Shown here: piece after piece, positions 1-9,732 of the stretch
How the letters are laid out: every line of letters begins with the position of its first letter
How positions within the stretch are numbered: the stretch's first letter is position 1
Assembly: GCA_964555645.1 (NCBI GenBank)
Contig: CAZKTA010000001.1
Span: 1-64,000 of the forward strand
Source: DTLC01 sp964555645
Lineage (GTDB): Bacteria > Verrucomicrobiota > Verrucomicrobiia > Limisphaerales > DTLC01
Reading direction: 5' to 3'
DNA: 64,000 nt
Program-made: the position numbers and the translations under genes
The notes under the pieces: model-generated
Databases searched by the model: none
Told to the model about the DNA's origin: nothing
The model's input: the letters and a program-made list of their open reading frames with translations, nothing else

Positions 1-741
1 GGCGGGATGAGGCATTGTTACTGGGGGGTAAACTGGCCGACTAAGGGCGAGTTGGTAAGGTAGGGATACGCTGCGGAATTGAGTGGCGAGGGTTCGGAGT
101 CGGGAGTGGAAACCGTCTGGAGGCGGGACTTAGTGGCACAGGAGTGAGTGTGGTGGAGTAATGGGGTAGTGTGGTATTGGGCAAAAAGTTTGATGTGGAA
201 TAGAGACTGGTTATAGCGCGTGGTGACGCCTGAGCTGGCGAGTGGTCTGCCGGCTTACGACGGCTAAAAGCAGGTTCAGCCTGCAAAAGCAGTATCTAGC
301 CCGAATTGCTTAGCCGGGTGTGGAGCGTAACGTGGGCTGCGTGCAGGCACGCACAGGCAGGCGCGTGTGGCGCTACTCCCACAGGAGCAGTACGGGTGTA
401 CTCCACAACCCGGTTTTTCGGGTTCAGTGGGCTAGTCAGTGTTCTGGGTGCTGGACGCGGAGTTAGCGTTCTGTGTTTTTTGACAATGATGCAACTCCGA
501 TCCGTGATTGGTATAATGCGGTAGGCACTGGGACACGGGAAAATCGGGTGGCTGCGAATTGATTGCCACGGCCTGGTTCCTTAACGATCAGACCCTCTAA
601 AACCCTCAGCTTGATGATGCATTGCCAAGGTGAAAAGCCGGTGGCGTTTGGAGTGTGACGTCGCAGCAGCCATGGTTCAATGGCAATGGGACGTATTGTG
701 AAAGTAGAAGAGTAAGTGCCGGCTGGTTTAGGAAAACCCGA
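1..741. other. gene-free left margin
   Basis: I find no convincing gene here. The first ~220 bases are strikingly G-rich and C-poor on the + strand, so the only open frame on the - strand is a low-complexity Pro/Ser/Thr string that I regard as chance. A short hairpin (GCAGG ... CCTGC) lies near 271-284. Bases ~320-520 form one copy of a degenerate repeat whose other copy is near 32680-32850. Confidence 0.5.
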
Positions 742-1605
742 TTAGATCCGTGCGTTGTCTATGAGTCGGGTGTTGCCGATGAAAACGGCGAGTGCCATGT
801 GCGTGCCTGGGGTGACTGTGGGAACGGGCTCGAGTGTTTGTGGATCGAAAAATTCGATGTAGTCAACTTTTGCCAGTGGTTCAGATTGGACAAATTTTTT
901 GAGAGTTTTTTTGAGATTTGCGGCATTGACCGGGCTAGTTTTAACCGTGGCGCTGGCACGGCAGATTGCGCGGTACAAGATGGTTGCTGCGGCGCGTTCG
1001 TGCGGTGTTAGGTAAGAGTTACGTGAACTTAAAGCGAGGCCATCTGGTTCGCGCACAGTTGGTGCAACAACGATTTTCACAGGGAAATTAAGGTTAGCAA
1101 CCATGCGTTTTATGATTTGTGTTTGTTGCCAGTCTTTTGCGCCGAACACAGCGAAATCGGGCTGGACGATGTTAAAGAGTTTGGCGACAACGGTTGTGAC
1201 ACCCTTGAAATGGCCTGGGCGCGATGCGCCTTCCATGGATTGGGAAAGGCGTTCTTCAACAACGAACGTGCTGTATCGGCCGTCGCGTAGGCCGGGGTAC
1301 ATTTGGTTATCGTTGGGCACGAACACAACGTCAACGTTTTCTGTGCGGCACAGTTTAAGGTCGCGTTTCAAGTCGCGTGGGTACCGTGCAAAATCTTCGC
1401 CTGGGCCGAATTGGGTTGGGTTGACGTAGATACTGACTACGACTTTGCCTGTTTGTGGGTGGACAAGTTGTCTTGCGTGGCGCACGAGGCTCAGGTGGCC
1501 TTCATGCAAGTAACCCATTGTCGGCACAAGAGCGATGCGGATACCGTGTCTGCGCCAGTCCAGCGCGAGGCGTTGCATTGCGACGACTGAGCGAATGATG
1601 TGCAT
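742..1605 (-). CDS. panC: pantothenate synthetase (pantoate--beta-alanine ligase)
   Basis: This cytoplasmic enzyme joins D-pantoate to beta-alanine with ATP (via a pantoyl-adenylate) in the last step of pantothenate and coenzyme A supply. The sequence shows the family's nucleotidyl-transferase signature TMGYLHEGHLSLV (HxGH) close to the N-terminus, NPTQFGPGEDFARYPR, and the C-terminal LALSSRNSYLT segment equivalent to a KMSKS loop. The chosen ATG gives 287 residues, normal for PanC. The frame stays open 37 codons upstream, but that extension is basic, unlike the family, and would overlap the divergent promoter region. It is transcribed divergently from the topoisomerase gene, with ~190 bp between the starts. 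No panB or panD is nearby. The family assignment is firm; the exact start is likely but has no clear Shine-Dalgarno sequence. Confidence 0.95.
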   Translation of the reverse strand: MHIIRSVVAMQRLALDWRRHGIRIALVPTMGYLHEGHLSLVRHARQLVHPQTGKVVVSIYVNPTQFGPGEDFARYPRDLKRDLKLCRTENVDVVFVPNDNQMYPGLRDGRYSTFVVEERLSQSMEGASRPGHFKGVTTVVAKLFNIVQPDFAVFGAKDWQQTQIIKRMVANLNFPVKIVVAPTVREPDGLALSSRNSYLTPHERAAATILYRAICRASATVKTSPVNAANLKKTLKKFVQSEPLAKVDYIEFFDPQTLEPVPTVTPGTHMALAVFIGNTRLIDNARI

Positions 1606-1794
1606 GTGGTAAAGTTTGCGTTTTGGTTTGTAACAATCAATTGCAATGTGGAGCTGGGTTTGTGTGCGGTTTGGCGGTTTGGTTTTGACTCGGGTTATTT
1701 TTGTGGACATGCTCAAGTACGATTTTCTCTTTTGCCTGGGCGAGACGGGGAAGGTTTTGGCGCCTTATTAAGAAGCAACGGGAAAATTTCATCC

Positions 1795-4692
1795 ATGGGC
1801 AAAGCGTTGATCATAACTGAGAAACCGTCGGTAGCGGCAGACATTGCAAGAGCGCTAGGCGGGTTTAAGAAACACAAGGAATACTACGAGAGCGAGCAGT
1901 CCCTGTTATCGTGGGCTGTGGGACATTTGTTTGAGCTTGCGGTACCTGCTTCGATGAAGGAGCAGGACAAGTGGGCTTTGGACAAGCTGCCGATCATGCC
2001 TGAGGCGTTTGATTTGGAACCGGTTGATGGTGTGCGCAATCGGGTCAAGGTGCTATGTAAACTGCTCAATGACGACTCAGTCACCGAGGTGATAAACGCG
2101 TGCGACGCCGGGCGCGAGGGCGAGTTGATATTCCGGTACATAATGCAGTATGCGGGCTGTACCAAGCCGGTCAAACGGCTTTGGTTGCAGTCAATGACGC
2201 CGGAGGCGATCAGGGACGGGTTCGCGCACTTACGCACCGACGCGGAGATGCAACCGCTAGCGCAGGCTGCGCGGTGTCGCAACGAAGCGGATTGGCTGGT
2301 TGGAATAAATGCGACACGGGCATTTACGCTGCGGTTACGGGGTGGGCGCGGCAGCACTGTGACTTCTCTTGGTCGGGTGCAGACACCCACGCTTGCGATC
2401 ATTGTCGAGCGCGAGCAAAAGATTCAGCAGTTCAAACCGCGCGAGTTTCACGAACTGATTGCGACTTTCAAGGCTGAGTCTGGCGAATACACAGGTCGTT
2501 GGTTTGACGAGGCTTACAAGAAGGACGAGACCGAGCTTGACCGAGCGGCACGACTGTCGATGCGATTTGGATTGGCTCTTGTGGAAGCAGCGGCGCAACT
2601 TGACCCTGCCAAAGGTTCGCTGTGGGACGAACACCGGCACGCGGCGCGGCTTTGGCATCGCGCGCTTGCTGAGGCGGTCCAACGCCGTTGCGAGGGCAAA
2701 CCTGGTGTGGTTGAGCTTGAGGAAAAAAAGCCGGTGTCGCAGTTACCACCACAGTTGTACGATCTTACGAGCCTACAGCGGGAGGCGAACGGGCGACTTG
2801 GTTTTTCTGCGAATCGGACACTGCAAGTTGCACAGGCGCTTTATGAAAAGCACAAGGCAATTACCTACCCGCGCACAGATTCGCGGTGTTTGCCGGAGGA
2901 TTACATGCAGACCGTGCGCACCACGCTGACGAAACTCAGCGATACGGCTTTGGGACCATTTGCGCGCAAGGTGCTCGACAACGGTTGGGTCAGGGCGAAC
3001 AAGCGTATTTTTAATGACGCCAAAGTAGGAGATCACTTTGCAATCATCCCGACTGGCAACGTACAGGGGGCACTTGGGCGGGATGAACAGGCACTGTTTG
3101 AGATGATAGCGAAACGGTTTGTTGCGGTGTTTTTCCCTGCGGCGCAATACATGACAACGACGCGGATTACGCGCGTTGAAGGCGAACCGTTCAAGACTGA
3201 GGGCAAGATCCTGGTTGAGCTGGGCTGGCTCGAGGTGTACGGGCGTGAACTACTTGATAAGCCTGAAGAAAACCTTGTACCGGTTCAGCAGGATGCACCA
3301 GTTCAGACGACAGCTGTGGAAATCCACACCGCGCAGACCAACCCGCCTCAGCGGTACACTGAGGCAACCATACTCAGCGCAATGGAAGGCGCCGGCAAAC
3401 TCGTCGAAGACGAGGAACTGCGCGAGGCAATGAAAGAAAAAGGGTTGGGTACACCGGCAACACGGGCGGCGATCATTGAGACGTTGATTGCGGCGCGGTA
3501 CCTGACCCGACACGGCAAGGAACTGCACCCGACGCCGAAGGCAATCCAGACAATTACACTGCTCAAGACAGCGGTGCCGGAGTTGACCAGCCCTGAGATG
3601 ACTGGCGAATGGGAGTTCAAGTTGCGCAACATCGAACAACGCAAGCTTACGCGCGACGAGTTCATGCGGTCGATTCGCGAGTTGACCGAGCAAATCGTTG
3701 GCAAGGCGAAATCGTTCAAACCGGATGATCACACCGGGGACAGTGCGCCTTTTGGCAAATGCCCGAAGTGCGGCCGACCGATGGCGGAGCGATTCCGGAG
3801 TTTCAGTTGCACAAATGAAGCTTGCGATTTTGCAGTTTGGAAAACCATTGCAGGCCGGATGTTGACGCGGGCCGAGTTCGAGACATTGCTGAGCGAGGGA
3901 CACGTTGGGCCGTTGAGCGGGTTTCGTAGCAGGAACGGTAAACGATTCGAGGCGGAACTGCGTCTTAACAGCCAGTTCAAGGTCGAGTTTGTTTTTCCGG
4001 AACGCCCGGCGACGCCGAACCCCGGATTTGCAACTGGCGAGTTTGCGAATACCGAATCACTAGGCAAATGCCCGAAGTGTGGCGCACGCGTGTTTGAGGG
4101 GGCAACGCAGTACGCTTGCGAAAATGCAGTTGGCGCAAACCGCACCTGCCAGTTTAGCACAGGCAAGGTTATATTGCGTAAGCCGATAGATCGCGTGCAA
4201 ATGGGCAAATTGCTACAGACGGGTCGGACGGATTTGTTGTCCGGGTTCATCTCGAAAAACGGGCGGCCGTTCAAGGCGTTTCTTGTGCTGGGTGAAGATG
4301 GCAAGGTGGGGTTTCAATTTGAAAATCGCGGTGGTGTAGGCCGGGGTGCCAAGAAAACCACTGCTCAAACTACAAAGCCTGAAAAGCCGGATTTCACAGT
4401 CCAGACACCGCTGGGGGAGTGTCCAAAATGCGCCGGCCGGGTTTTCCAAACGGACTCAGCTTACGTATGTGAAAATGCACAGGCAAAGCCACGTGCATGC
4501 AGGTTCAGGATCAGCAAACAGATCCTGCAGCGTACAGTTGAGCCTGAGCAGGTTAAAAAGTTGCTTGAAACAGGCGCAACAGATTTGCTGGAGAACTTCG
4601 TCTCGCGCGCCGGCAAACCGTTTGCAGCTCGGCTTGTGCTGGACAAGTCAGGCAAAATCAATTTTGAATTTGCCACAGATAAAGCCGCGTAA
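1795..4692 (+). CDS. topB: type IA DNA topoisomerase (topoisomerase III-like) with three C-terminal zinc repeats
   Basis: This enzyme cuts and passes single DNA strands through a 5'-phosphotyrosine link. The N-terminal Toprim domain begins LIITEKPSVAADIARAL and contains the acidic segment NACDAGREGELIF. The active-site tyrosine lies in AITYPRTDSRCLPED, and the GLGTPATRA motif follows. The C-terminal third holds three repeats, each a four-cysteine ribbon (CPKCG..., CPKCGARVF..., CPKCAGRVF...) followed by a 'fold' segment ending GR/GKPF. Start: ATG at 1795; the frame is open 65 codons further, but the family N-terminus (MGKALIITEKPS) sits exactly there. The 965 residues exceed E. coli TopB (~650) mainly because of the tail, a layout common in TopB-type enzymes outside the Proteobacteria. 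The name topB rather than topA rests on the N-terminal sequence. Confidence 0.9.
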   Translation: MGKALIITEKPSVAADIARALGGFKKHKEYYESEQSLLSWAVGHLFELAVPASMKEQDKWALDKLPIMPEAFDLEPVDGVRNRVKVLCKLLNDDSVTEVINACDAGREGELIFRYIMQYAGCTKPVKRLWLQSMTPEAIRDGFAHLRTDAEMQPLAQAARCRNEADWLVGINATRAFTLRLRGGRGSTVTSLGRVQTPTLAIIVEREQKIQQFKPREFHELIATFKAESGEYTGRWFDEAYKKDETELDRAARLSMRFGLALVEAAAQLDPAKGSLWDEHRHAARLWHRALAEAVQRRCEGKPGVVELEEKKPVSQLPPQLYDLTSLQREANGRLGFSANRTLQVAQALYEKHKAITYPRTDSRCLPEDYMQTVRTTLTKLSDTALGPFARKVLDNGWVRANKRIFNDAKVGDHFAIIPTGNVQGALGRDEQALFEMIAKRFVAVFFPAAQYMTTTRITRVEGEPFKTEGKILVELGWLEVYGRELLDKPEENLVPVQQDAPVQTTAVEIHTAQTNPPQRYTEATILSAMEGAGKLVEDEELREAMKEKGLGTPATRAAIIETLIAARYLTRHGKELHPTPKAIQTITLLKTAVPELTSPEMTGEWEFKLRNIEQRKLTRDEFMRSIRELTEQIVGKAKSFKPDDHTGDSAPFGKCPKCGRPMAERFRSFSCTNEACDFAVWKTIAGRMLTRAEFETLLSEGHVGPLSGFRSRNGKRFEAELRLNSQFKVEFVFPERPATPNPGFATGEFANTESLGKCPKCGARVFEGATQYACENAVGANRTCQFSTGKVILRKPIDRVQMGKLLQTGRTDLLSGFISKNGRPFKAFLVLGEDGKVGFQFENRGGVGRGAKKTTAQTTKPEKPDFTVQTPLGECPKCAGRVFQTDSAYVCENAQAKPRACRFRISKQILQRTVEPEQVKKLLETGATDLLENFVSRAGKPFAARLVLDKSGKINFEFATDKAA

Positions 4693-4918
4693 CTGCGGGC
4701 GCACCTATTGCAGAAGACTATTCCGCCGCTGAGAAGCCCGGTGTAAGAGCAAGCTTTTGTAGGTGCAGTTTGCTGCTGTAATTTTGCATTCTAACACCTT
4801 GCCGAGTGGACGCAGTGGCGGTGTCAATTGGCTAGAAACTTCTTCAGTTCGCGGTTTTTTTTTGTTCTACTAAACTTGAAAGCGGGATGTTTTGGGCCGT
4901 CTTTTGGCGCGCACCTGT

Positions 4919-6847
4919 ATGCGAATACAGTCAATACCATCATTTTTCCGGGCACCCGAATGGCGGCAGTACACGCTTGCGCGTGAACTGTTGATGTTAC
5001 TGGCGGTGTACTCGCTGGTGCGTGTAGTGTTTTTTATTGGGAACCGACCGGTATTTTCAAACGCTGGGGTGACCAAACTATTGGCAAGCTTCATTCACGG
5101 TGTGCGGTTTGACGTGGCGGTATTGTGCCTGTGCAATGCGCCTGTGCTTGCGCTTGGGATTTTCGCCGGGTTCATCGGTGGTAAAGCGCGGTTCATATTG
5201 GCCCGGCTGACGGGGTGGCTGTTTGCGATCGTAAACATACCGGCCTTGCTGCTGAACGTGATTGACGCGGGTTGGTTTCCGTTCAACGGCCGACGTGCAA
5301 CCCTGAGCAGTTTTGCCATTACGCTCGATATCCAAGTCCAGGCGGGTCAAGTGTTGATTCACTATTGGCCACTAACGATCTTGGGGGTGATCATAACGGC
5401 AGGCATAATCTGGCTTGCTGTGGGATTGAGCCGCCGCATAAGCAGTGGTGATCGGGCGGCATGGTGGCGCCAACTAATTCTGGCGGTTGTCACAGCCGGT
5501 ATAGTTGTCCTTGGGATCCGGGGTGGGTTCCAGTTAAAACCGCTGGCGGCCGCACACGCAAATGTGTTTCCTGACCCTGCCCTGGCCAGTTTGATTCTTA
5601 ACACGCCATTCAACATCTACCAGAGTTTGAAACACAAACCACTGCGCGAGCTGCCGTTTAAGGCCGATTGGAGCAGTGTTTTGGACGTGGTAAGCCAACC
5701 GCCGCATCGGCATTCTTTTGTTGGGCGCCGGCGTGATAACGTGGTCATTTTGATCTTGGAAAGTTGCGGCAGCGGTTTTTCGCGTTTGTTCAGTGGGAAC
5801 CCGGCTGCACCGGACTGCACGCCTATTCTCGACGGAATTGCTCGACAGGGGTTGTATTTCACCAACGGATTCGCCAATGGTCGGCGGTCAATTGAAGCCG
5901 TCTCGTCCATTTTGGCCGGTCTACCCTCGCTGATGGACGAGGCGTTTATTGCATCGGCCTATTGCAATAGTCCGCTCGATCCTTTACCTGCCCGCTTGGT
6001 TCGGGAGGGCTATACAACGGCCTTTTTCCACGGCGCGCGTAACGGCACGATGATGTTTGACTTGTTCGGGCGTTATGCAGGCATCCAACATTATTTTGGC
6101 ATGAACGAGTACACGAATCGTGCCGATTACGACGGTAGTTGGGGCATATTCGATGAGCCATACTTGAAGTATTGCGTGAATGAACTCTCAAAATTCCATG
6201 AGCCGTTCCATGCCACGGTCTTTACCCTGACTGCGCATAACCCGTACCCGATCCCGGTTCAATACCGTGAGCGGTTCAACTTTGGTCCCACCAAAATGCA
6301 TAATTCAGTTGCATACGCTGATTTTGCCCTCGGACAGTTCTTCCAAGAAGCGCGCAAGCAACCGTGGTTTACAAACACGCTGTTCATTCTTACGGCCGAC
6401 CACGCCACAGAACACAATCTGGCCGTATTCCCGGGTGAGCTTGGTTTTTATCGTGTGCCGATCGTGATATTCCACGGCGGCGGCGCAGTATCTGCGCGCG
6501 CTTCTGCCCGAGTGGCGCAGCATGCTGACATTCAACCGACAGTTTTGGATTTTCTTGGCCTTTCGCTTGCCACAGCAAACTACTTCGGCCGGTCGCTTTT
6601 TGACGAAAGCTTTCCTGGGCGCGTTTTAAACCACACTGCGGGTACGTACTGGCTTGTGAAGCCCGAGCTTGTGCTGCGTTACACTGTAGGGGGCAAAACC
6701 GACTTGATAACTTGGGATGGAACAGTCTGGAAGGCCGCCAGTGAACAAGCTCAGAGCATGCTCGAGCAAAGCATGCTTAACGAACTACAGATGTTCATAC
6801 TGTATTTCAAACATGGTCTGACGGAGAACCGGCTTGCATCTCCCTAA
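4919..6847 (+). CDS. LTA-synthase-family membrane sulfatase/phosphotransferase
   Basis: Predicted inner-membrane enzyme of the alkaline phosphatase superfamily. About five hydrophobic segments occupy residues ~15-190, followed by an extracytoplasmic catalytic domain. The domain shows NVVILILESCGSGFS (metal-binding Glu), GRRSIEAVSSILAG (Ser at the usual Thr/Ser nucleophile position), YTTAFFHGARNGTMMFD, FTLTAHNPYPIP and ILTADHATEHN (metal-binding Asp-His). Family members transfer phosphoglycerol or phosphoethanolamine to envelope glycans. In a Gram-negative host without lipoteichoic acid the likely acceptor is an LPS or periplasmic glycan, which is inference. Start: ATG at 4919; a TTG nine codons upstream is also in frame and neither has a good ribosome site. 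It lies upstream of the Gfo/Idh-lpxB pair with a ~280 bp gap, so it is probably its own unit. Confidence 0.85.
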   Translation: MRIQSIPSFFRAPEWRQYTLARELLMLLAVYSLVRVVFFIGNRPVFSNAGVTKLLASFIHGVRFDVAVLCLCNAPVLALGIFAGFIGGKARFILARLTGWLFAIVNIPALLLNVIDAGWFPFNGRRATLSSFAITLDIQVQAGQVLIHYWPLTILGVIITAGIIWLAVGLSRRISSGDRAAWWRQLILAVVTAGIVVLGIRGGFQLKPLAAAHANVFPDPALASLILNTPFNIYQSLKHKPLRELPFKADWSSVLDVVSQPPHRHSFVGRRRDNVVILILESCGSGFSRLFSGNPAAPDCTPILDGIARQGLYFTNGFANGRRSIEAVSSILAGLPSLMDEAFIASAYCNSPLDPLPARLVREGYTTAFFHGARNGTMMFDLFGRYAGIQHYFGMNEYTNRADYDGSWGIFDEPYLKYCVNELSKFHEPFHATVFTLTAHNPYPIPVQYRERFNFGPTKMHNSVAYADFALGQFFQEARKQPWFTNTLFILTADHATEHNLAVFPGELGFYRVPIVIFHGGGAVSARASARVAQHADIQPTVLDFLGLSLATANYFGRSLFDESFPGRVLNHTAGTYWLVKPELVLRYTVGGKTDLITWDGTVWKAASEQAQSMLEQSMLNELQMFILYFKHGLTENRLASP

Positions 6848-7131
6848 AAAACCGGGCTACGCAAGTGCAAAATGGACACCGGCGCGTGTTGGGCAGGTCG
6901 TACGGCCTGGCGGAAAAACCGGGGCATAGGTGTAAATGCAACATTGGCTGCTCACTTTCAGTTTGCGCCTCGGCCGATACTTCGTTTTCACAGACTGATT
7001 TTGTGGTAGAACGCCTGCTGGTGCGGTCGTGTGCCGATTGCGCACCCTGTTACATGGTTGCGGGTGCAAACCTGTAGGGTCCAGTTAAGTTTGGGCTTTA
7101 GCCGGGCTGCGATGCGGGTTATACAACGGCC

Positions 7132-8151
7132 ATGCAATTGCCTCTGAGAGTGGCTGTAGTTGGGACAGGCTCGCTCGGCAAGGAACATGCAAGGATTTAC
7201 CATACGCTTGCATCGGAAGGGCGGGTTGAGTTTGCGGGTGTATACGACATAAAACCTGATGTGGGACGGGCTGTTGCAGACCGTTACGGTGTGCGGTGCT
7301 TTGAATCGCTTGCCGCAGTTGTATCTGGTGCGGATGCATTTAGCGTTGTCACACCTACATCAACGCATTTTGAGATTGCCAAGATGCTGTTGTCGCACGG
7401 CAAACATGTGTTAGTAGAAAAGCCAATGACAAACAATGCAGCTCAGGCAGACGCGCTTGTTGAGCTTGCGCGTCGTAACAACTGTGTGTTGCAGGTCGGG
7501 CATGTGGAACGGTTTAATCCGGTGTTCAAATACATTGAGAGTGTTGCTACGGAACCACGGTTTATCGAGGCGCATCGGCTGTCGCCGTATCCGGCGCGTT
7601 CGACTGACATTGGTGTTGTGCTGGACCTGATGATTCACGACCTGGACGTCGTGTTGGCATTTGTAAAGGCGCCGGTTACAAGTGTTGAAGCGGTGGGTGT
7701 TGCAGTTTTAAGCACGAGTGAAGATATCGCTAATGCACGGCTGCGATTTGCGACAGGTTGTGTAGCGAACCTGACTGCCAGCAGAGTTAGTCCTGAACGC
7801 ATGCGCAAGATTCGCGTGTTTAGTGCAAAGCCGACCCCCAGCTATATCTCGCTCGATTACAGAGCGCAGGAAGGGTTCATTTACAGGTTGGCACGCCAAG
7901 GCGAACATGAAAGTTCAATGCTGAAAAAGCTTTTTGCTGGCAAACATTCGACCGTAGTAAGTGCATTTGCTGGGCGCTGTATTGTGCGTGAGCCGGTGCC
8001 GATTACGAAAGATGAGCCGCTCAAACTCGAGCTTGAACATTTTGTGAATTGCGTGCGTGAACACCAGACGCCGGTTGTGAGCGGTGAATCTGCTAAGCGC
8101 GCTCTTGACCTTGCGATTGAGATCACGCGTCAAATTCGTGGTGCAGACTAG
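7132..8151 (+). CDS. Gfo/Idh/MocA-family oxidoreductase, GnnA-like by context
   Basis: NAD(P)-dependent sugar dehydrogenase. The N-terminal Rossmann fold starts VAVVGTGSLGKEHARIYH, the family EKP motif appears as HVLVEKPMTN (the lysine is catalytic in this family), and VGHVERFNP and DLMIHDLDVVLAF match the C-terminal alpha/beta domain. Length 339 is typical. It precedes lpxB by 46 bp on the same strand, an arrangement seen in other phyla where the Gfo/Idh enzyme oxidises the 3-position of UDP-GlcNAc for 3-amino lipid A (GnnA). That enzyme needs the aminotransferase GnnB, which is not in this window, so the specific function is only suggested. Family confidence is high, substrate confidence low. 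Confidence 0.85.
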   Translation: MQLPLRVAVVGTGSLGKEHARIYHTLASEGRVEFAGVYDIKPDVGRAVADRYGVRCFESLAAVVSGADAFSVVTPTSTHFEIAKMLLSHGKHVLVEKPMTNNAAQADALVELARRNNCVLQVGHVERFNPVFKYIESVATEPRFIEAHRLSPYPARSTDIGVVLDLMIHDLDVVLAFVKAPVTSVEAVGVAVLSTSEDIANARLRFATGCVANLTASRVSPERMRKIRVFSAKPTPSYISLDYRAQEGFIYRLARQGEHESSMLKKLFAGKHSTVVSAFAGRCIVREPVPITKDEPLKLELEHFVNCVREHQTPVVSGESAKRALDLAIEITRQIRGAD

Positions 8152-8197
8152 CAGTAGAACCAGGATTTCGGCGTAGGGATTGAATTGTGACTGACGC

Positions 8198-9421
8198 ATG
8201 AGACCGTTCACATTCATGTTCATCGCAGGCGAGGCCAGCGGGGATCTGTTGGCTGCGGAGCTCGTGAATGCGTTGCGTGCAGAGGCGATCGAGCTGGGGC
8301 GTTGTTCAACAAAAGACGTGCAACCGTTGCGCACTGCGCTTGTACCGGAGTTTTTCGGTGCAGGCGGGCCGCGCATGGCCGAAGCTGGTGTCCAACTCGC
8401 GTTTGAGATGACGCAACATGCAGTGATTGGGCTAACCGAACCGCTCCGGAAATTTTGGTTGTTCAGGAAACTGCTCGGCCAACTTGTCCGGCTCGCAATC
8501 GAACGCAAGCCGGATGTAATCGTGTGTGTTGACTTCTTCGGATTCAACCACAGGTTCGCTCATGCGGTAAGGCGTTATGTGCGAAAACGGCTTGGCTGGT
8601 TTCAGCCGTGGAATCCGAAGATCGTACAGTACGTATCGCCGCAGGTTTGGGCGTCGCGTCCGGGCAGAGTACGGCGACTGGCGGAGGACTACGACCTAGT
8701 GCTGAGTATATTGCCGTTTGAGAGAGCGTGGTATGCTGAGCATGCACCCGATGTGCGGGTTAAGTTTGTCGGACATCCGATTTGTGACAGGCTAAAGGGG
8801 GTTATACCGGCTCGTCGTGAGACAATTGCGACATCTGTGCAGCAGCAGGAACAACCCATGATTTTGTTGTTGCCTGGCAGTCGGCTGGATGAATTGCGTC
8901 GGCATTTGCCGGTCATGCTTGAAGCGCTTGAGCTGATCAAGTTGCGCGTGCCCGGCTGTGCAGCCAGGATGGTATTGGCTGACGAGTCTATTGTTGCGCA
9001 GGCGAAATCGTTGGGTGTCCCCGAAAGTGTAGATGTGGCGTCGGCCCGGTTGTACGACGCACTCGGCCAGGCAACAATTGCAATTGCAAAGTCGGGTACG
9101 GTAACGCTCGAGAGTGCAATGTTCGGTGTGCCTACTGTTGTGATTTATAAGACATCATGGCCGACGTATTTGATTGGGAAAAAGTACGTGACAGTGAAGC
9201 ACCTGGCTATGCCGAACCTGTTGGCTGGTGAGGAGATTATGCCCGAGTTAATTCAAGCCGCAGCAACGCCACACAACATAGCGCGTGTTACGCTGGATTT
9301 GCTGAGTGATCCAGCGCGGCGACTTGCAATCAAACGCAAGCTACTGCAGTTGGCAGGGCAACTTGGTGGTCCTGGAGCGCCTATCCGTGCGGCGCAGGCC
9401 ATAATGGAGCTGTTACAATGA
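8198..9421 (+). CDS. lpxB: lipid-A-disaccharide synthase
   Basis: GT19 glycosyltransferase joining UDP-2,3-diacylglucosamine to lipid X to form the tetraacyl disaccharide of lipid A, at the cytoplasmic face of the inner membrane. Family landmarks: FMFIAGEASGDLLAAELV at the N-terminus, GAGGPRMAEAGVQ, QYVSPQVWASRPGRVRRLAEDYDLVLSI-type central segment, ILLLPGSRLDELRRHLPVM, and AIAKSGTVTLESAMFGVPTVVIYKTS near the C-terminus. 407 residues, slightly longer than the E. coli enzyme. The stop overlaps the next small gene by 4 bases (ATGA), implying translational coupling. It is separated from lpxC/fabZ-lpxA by aspS and a convergent gene, so the lipid A pathway is dispersed here. Confidence 0.95.
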   Translation: MRPFTFMFIAGEASGDLLAAELVNALRAEAIELGRCSTKDVQPLRTALVPEFFGAGGPRMAEAGVQLAFEMTQHAVIGLTEPLRKFWLFRKLLGQLVRLAIERKPDVIVCVDFFGFNHRFAHAVRRYVRKRLGWFQPWNPKIVQYVSPQVWASRPGRVRRLAEDYDLVLSILPFERAWYAEHAPDVRVKFVGHPICDRLKGVIPARRETIATSVQQQEQPMILLLPGSRLDELRRHLPVMLEALELIKLRVPGCAARMVLADESIVAQAKSLGVPESVDVASARLYDALGQATIAIAKSGTVTLESAMFGVPTVVIYKTSWPTYLIGKKYVTVKHLAMPNLLAGEEIMPELIQAAATPHNIARVTLDLLSDPARRLAIKRKLLQLAGQLGGPGAPIRAAQAIMELLQ

Positions 9422-9696
9422 AAGAACTTACGGGGGCAGGTTGGATCAAAGCGAAAGCGGTCCTATTTTTGTTTACCGGTAGTTTGGCGGGTTGCCTTTT
9501 GATAATTCAACATCCGCGGCTGTGTACAGCGGCGCTGCTTGCGGTTAGTGTATGGGGCTTTTGCAGGTTTTACTACTGCGCGTTTTACGTGATCGAACGG
9601 TACGTTGACCCGCGGTACCGGTTCAGTGGTTTGTGGTCGTTTGCGGTTTACCTGGTGCGGAAGCGGACCAAACACGGTGCACCGGACGGTAGTTGA
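9418..9696 (+). CDS. small membrane protein coupled to lpxB
   Basis: I do not recognise the family. The 92-residue product has two predicted membrane helices (about residues 13-30 and 34-52), then a segment with YVDPRYRFSGLWSF and a basic tail. The ATGA overlap with lpxB is the best sign that it is real and co-translated. It may assist lipid A or LPS handling at the membrane, but that is guilt by association only. No signal peptide beyond the first helix and no metal or catalytic motif is visible. Confidence 0.65.
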   Translation: MKELTGAGWIKAKAVLFLFTGSLAGCLLIIQHPRLCTAALLAVSVWGFCRFYYCAFYVIERYVDPRYRFSGLWSFAVYLVRKRTKHGAPDGS

Positions 9697-9732
9697 ACCA
9701 CTTCTCGCGCTGCGATGGCCAATCGAAAGCAC

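Noticed and set aside
41..286. 81-codon open frame on the - strand near the left edge
   Set aside because: Extremely Pro/Ser/Thr-rich composition produced by the G-rich + strand; no ribosome site, no homology signs.
655..1590. Several + strand frames across panC
   Set aside because: They are antisense shadows; the - strand carries clear PanC motifs.
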